In this document: positions 62,556 through 64,000 of the stretch, one piece after another
Layout of the letters: every line of letters begins with the position of its first letter
Position numbering within the stretch: the first letter of the stretch is position 1
Assembly (NCBI RefSeq): GCF_002563635.1
Contig: NZ_PDIZ01000003.1
Span: 310,001 to 374,000 of the forward strand
DNA: 64,000 nt
Source of the DNA: Bacillus sp. es.036
GTDB taxonomy: Bacteria > Bacillota > Bacilli > Bacillales > Guptibacillaceae
Direction: 5' to 3'
The notes under the pieces: generated by a model
The model's input: only the letters and a program-made list of their open reading frames with translations
Database searches by the model: none
What the model was told of the DNA's origin: nothing
Position numbers and translations under genes: made by a program

Positions 62556-63101
62556 TTAAACAGGTTCTAATAATGATGAATCGATCTTTTCTTTTAATTT
62601 TTTCATGCCAAGCCTAACGCGACTTTTCACTGTTCCAAGAGGAATTTTCTTTTTGGAAGCTACTTCTGCTTGACTATATCCTTCTAAATAGATGAGCTTA
62701 AGAATTTCCTTTTGTTCCGTATTCAAAGAATTTAAGGCTCCGTTAATCATATCTTTGTTTCCAAAGTCATCTTGAATATAAAGTTCTTTATTGACCAAAT
62801 GGTGATCTTCAACAACTGTTTCTTTAAAATTGCGCTGTTCTTTCTTAATCCGGTCAATAGCTCGGTTTCGTGTGATCTGGTTTACCCATGAGGAAAGCTT
62901 TCCTTTATCAGGCTCAAATTGGCTTCTCTTATTCCAAACTTCTAGATAAACATCCTGAACGATTTCTTCGGCAATTTGCTGGTCATTGACTATGCGACGG
63001 GCGATGCGTAAAAGCGTCTGATGGTTTTCAATACAAAAGACTTTAAAATGATCCTCGTTTTCACTATCCCAGTAAGCAATCGCATAATTGCCTTTACTCA
63101 T
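62556..63101 (-). CDS. ECF-like RNA polymerase sigma factor
   Basis: A 181-residue sigma-70-family factor. Region 2 (QIAEEIVQDVYLEVWNKRSQ, WVNQITRNRAIDRIKKEQ) and region 4 (LNTEQKEILKLIYLEGYSQA, IPLGTVKSRVRLGMKKLKE) are present; region 3 is not. No anti-sigma gene follows within the window, where the terminator is reached first. It is divergent from the DUF4397 gene, a possible target. ATG 63101 follows GGAGGAGG; the longer frame upstream is not used. Confidence 0.85.
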   Translation of the reverse strand: MSKGNYAIAYWDSENEDHFKVFCIENHQTLLRIARRIVNDQQIAEEIVQDVYLEVWNKRSQFEPDKGKLSSWVNQITRNRAIDRIKKEQRNFKETVVEDHHLVNKELYIQDDFGNKDMINGALNSLNTEQKEILKLIYLEGYSQAEVASKKKIPLGTVKSRVRLGMKKLKEKIDSSLLEPV

Positions 63102-63225
63102 TAGTTTGTTCCTCCTCCGAGCTTTGCTAGTAGCTCTATTCCCTTGAATTCGAAATAAAAACAATAAAAGTGTAAAAAAAGTGATCCAAATGCAAAGATT
63201 TTGTCGTATTAACAAGTGAACAAAG

Positions 63226-63243
63226 GTTATACAAAAGTATAAC
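63226..63243. repeat. Inverted repeat in the sigma/DUF4397 intergenic region
   Basis: GTTATAC-aaaa-GTATAAC, seven-base-pair arms, 28 bases before the DUF4397 start. It could be an operator or lie over the promoter. Confidence 0.5.
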
Positions 63244-63270
63244 AAAAATTAAATAAGGGGAGTGGATGGA

Positions 63271-64000
63271 ATGCTTAGGAAGTTTATGGCAGCTGCGGTT
63301 GCAATGGTTATGATGTTCGGAATTATCGGAGGAACAGCGTTTGCGGATAATCACGAAGCGATGGTACGTGTGATTCATGCTTCTCCAGATGCACCTGCAG
63401 TTGATGTGTATGTGGATGGTGAAGCAGTAGTAGAAGGTGCTGAATATAAGCAGGCAACAGATTACATGGCACTACCAGCCGGAGACCATGAAATTGAAGT
63501 ATTCCCAGCCGGAGAGAATGGAGAAGGCGATCCAGTAATCAGTCAGTCCGTGACAATTGAAGAAGGAATGAAGTATTCTGCTGCAGCTGTCGGTAAACTT
63601 GATAGCATTTCGCTTTGGGCACTGAATGATGATATGGAAGCTTCTGAAGGTAAAGCTAAAGTAAGAGTGGTACATGCTTCTCCAGATGCACCTAATGTAG
63701 ATGTAGCAGTTAAAGATGGGGATGTACTTTTCTCCGATGTTGCATTTAAATCGACGTCTGATTATGCAGAAGTTGATCCAATGACAGTAGACCTTGAAGT
63801 TCGACCAGCAGGATCTGAAGATGTTGTTCTTGAAATCCCTGGTGTTGAGTTGAAAGAGGGATATGTTTACTCGGTATATGCTATTGGTCTTGTAGAAGGT
63901 GATCCAACTCTTGAAGCTTGGCCAATGGTTGATGCGACAAACATGCCTTCAGAAATGCCGCAAACTGGTATGGGTGGTACAGCGGATCAGTCGAACACAG
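63271..64000 (+). CDS. DUF4397 exported protein, 3' end beyond the window
   Basis: At least 243 residues, cut by the window edge. A signal peptide (RKFMAAAVAMVMMFGIIGG) precedes two DUF4397 repeats, each starting like VRVIHASPDAPAVDVYVDG (about residue 32) and VRVVHASPDAPNVDVAV (about residue 132). Near the end MPQTGMGGTADQSN resembles a sortase-type LPxTG motif with Met in the first position. It is probably a wall-attached or surface protein. AGGGGAGTGGA precedes the ATG. Confidence 0.8.
   Translation, partial: MLRKFMAAAVAMVMMFGIIGGTAFADNHEAMVRVIHASPDAPAVDVYVDGEAVVEGAEYKQATDYMALPAGDHEIEVFPAGENGEGDPVISQSVTIEEGMKYSAAAVGKLDSISLWALNDDMEASEGKAKVRVVHASPDAPNVDVAVKDGDVLFSDVAFKSTSDYAEVDPMTVDLEVRPAGSEDVVLEIPGVELKEGYVYSVYAIGLVEGDPTLEAWPMVDATNMPSEMPQTGMGGTADQSNT

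Overview
The window is a stretch of low-GC chromosome from a spore-forming member of the Bacillaceae. Spore genes (sspK, gamma-type sspE, pdaA), a lia-type cell-envelope stress operon and the order of small hypothetical genes all match the yfk-yfj-yfh-yga part of the Bacillus subtilis map: yfkJ/yfkH, yfkD, pdaA, yfjP, rlmCD, yfhD, yfhE, yfhF, recX, yfhH, sspK, yfhJ, yfhP, mutY, sspE, ygaB, ygaC, ygaD, ygaE, gsaB. Nothing resembling a prophage, insertion sequence, integron, rRNA operon or CRISPR array was seen. Genes are dense, mostly in short operons separated by clear intrinsic terminators, and I saw no disrupted gene apart from a tRNA-like element.

Region by region. 1-1500: a probable cyclic-di-GMP-I riboswitch in front of an exported TIM-barrel hydrolase-like protein, then ywbE and a small membrane protein. 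1684-5147: a lia operon (membrane protein, PspA/LiaH, LiaF, LiaS, LiaR) with an internal terminator after liaH. 5361-13201: membrane and metabolic genes (YitT family, TspO-like, YfmJ reductase, YqjF, RarD) and an ABC-2 exporter pair. 13214-19853: methyltransferase, an unaccompanied lysine/ornithine N-monooxygenase, a PAS-STAS protein, acylphosphatase, a LOV-STAS blue-light sensor (ytvA) and a YkuI-type EAL protein that has lost catalytic acidic residues. 19964-23010: yjbQ, then a low-molecular-weight phosphatase translationally coupled to a fructosamine-kinase homologue, then YtxH and YihY proteins. 23037-32880: a P1B-4 metal pump (pfeT/zosA type) with a PerR-like box, a release-factor-like protein, a methyltransferase with a decayed nucleotidyltransferase-like N-terminus, a TlpA-like protein under a Fur/PerR-like box, transporters and stress proteins.

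33040-37170 holds yfkD, pdaA, yfjP and rlmCD, followed by an intergenic cluster of DnaA boxes (two perfect, four one-mismatch). 37463-44806 carries the small yfh genes, a GNAT acetyltransferase whose leader contains a tRNA-like fold with a mutually exclusive hairpin and a hairpin over the ribosome binding site, an amidohydrolase, yfhF, recX, yfhH, ypzG, sspK, yfhJ and yfhP. 44977-51346 runs from a candidate mutY leader peptide through mutY, an SDR gene, sspE, an SRAP protein, ygaB, ygaC and ygaD. 51535-57193 is a complete oligopeptide importer in app order (D-F-A-B-C). 57219-62515 has ygaE, gsaB and a DUF990-type ABC exporter. The end holds an ECF-like sigma factor divergent from an exported DUF4397 protein with a sortase-like motif, which is cut by the window edge.

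The items most worth a second look are the tRNA-like leader of the GNAT gene (38512-38643), the DnaA-box cluster (37211-37404), the c-di-GMP riboswitch (71-150) and the degenerate EAL protein. These are readings by eye. Covariance models, profile searches and comparative alignment were not available.
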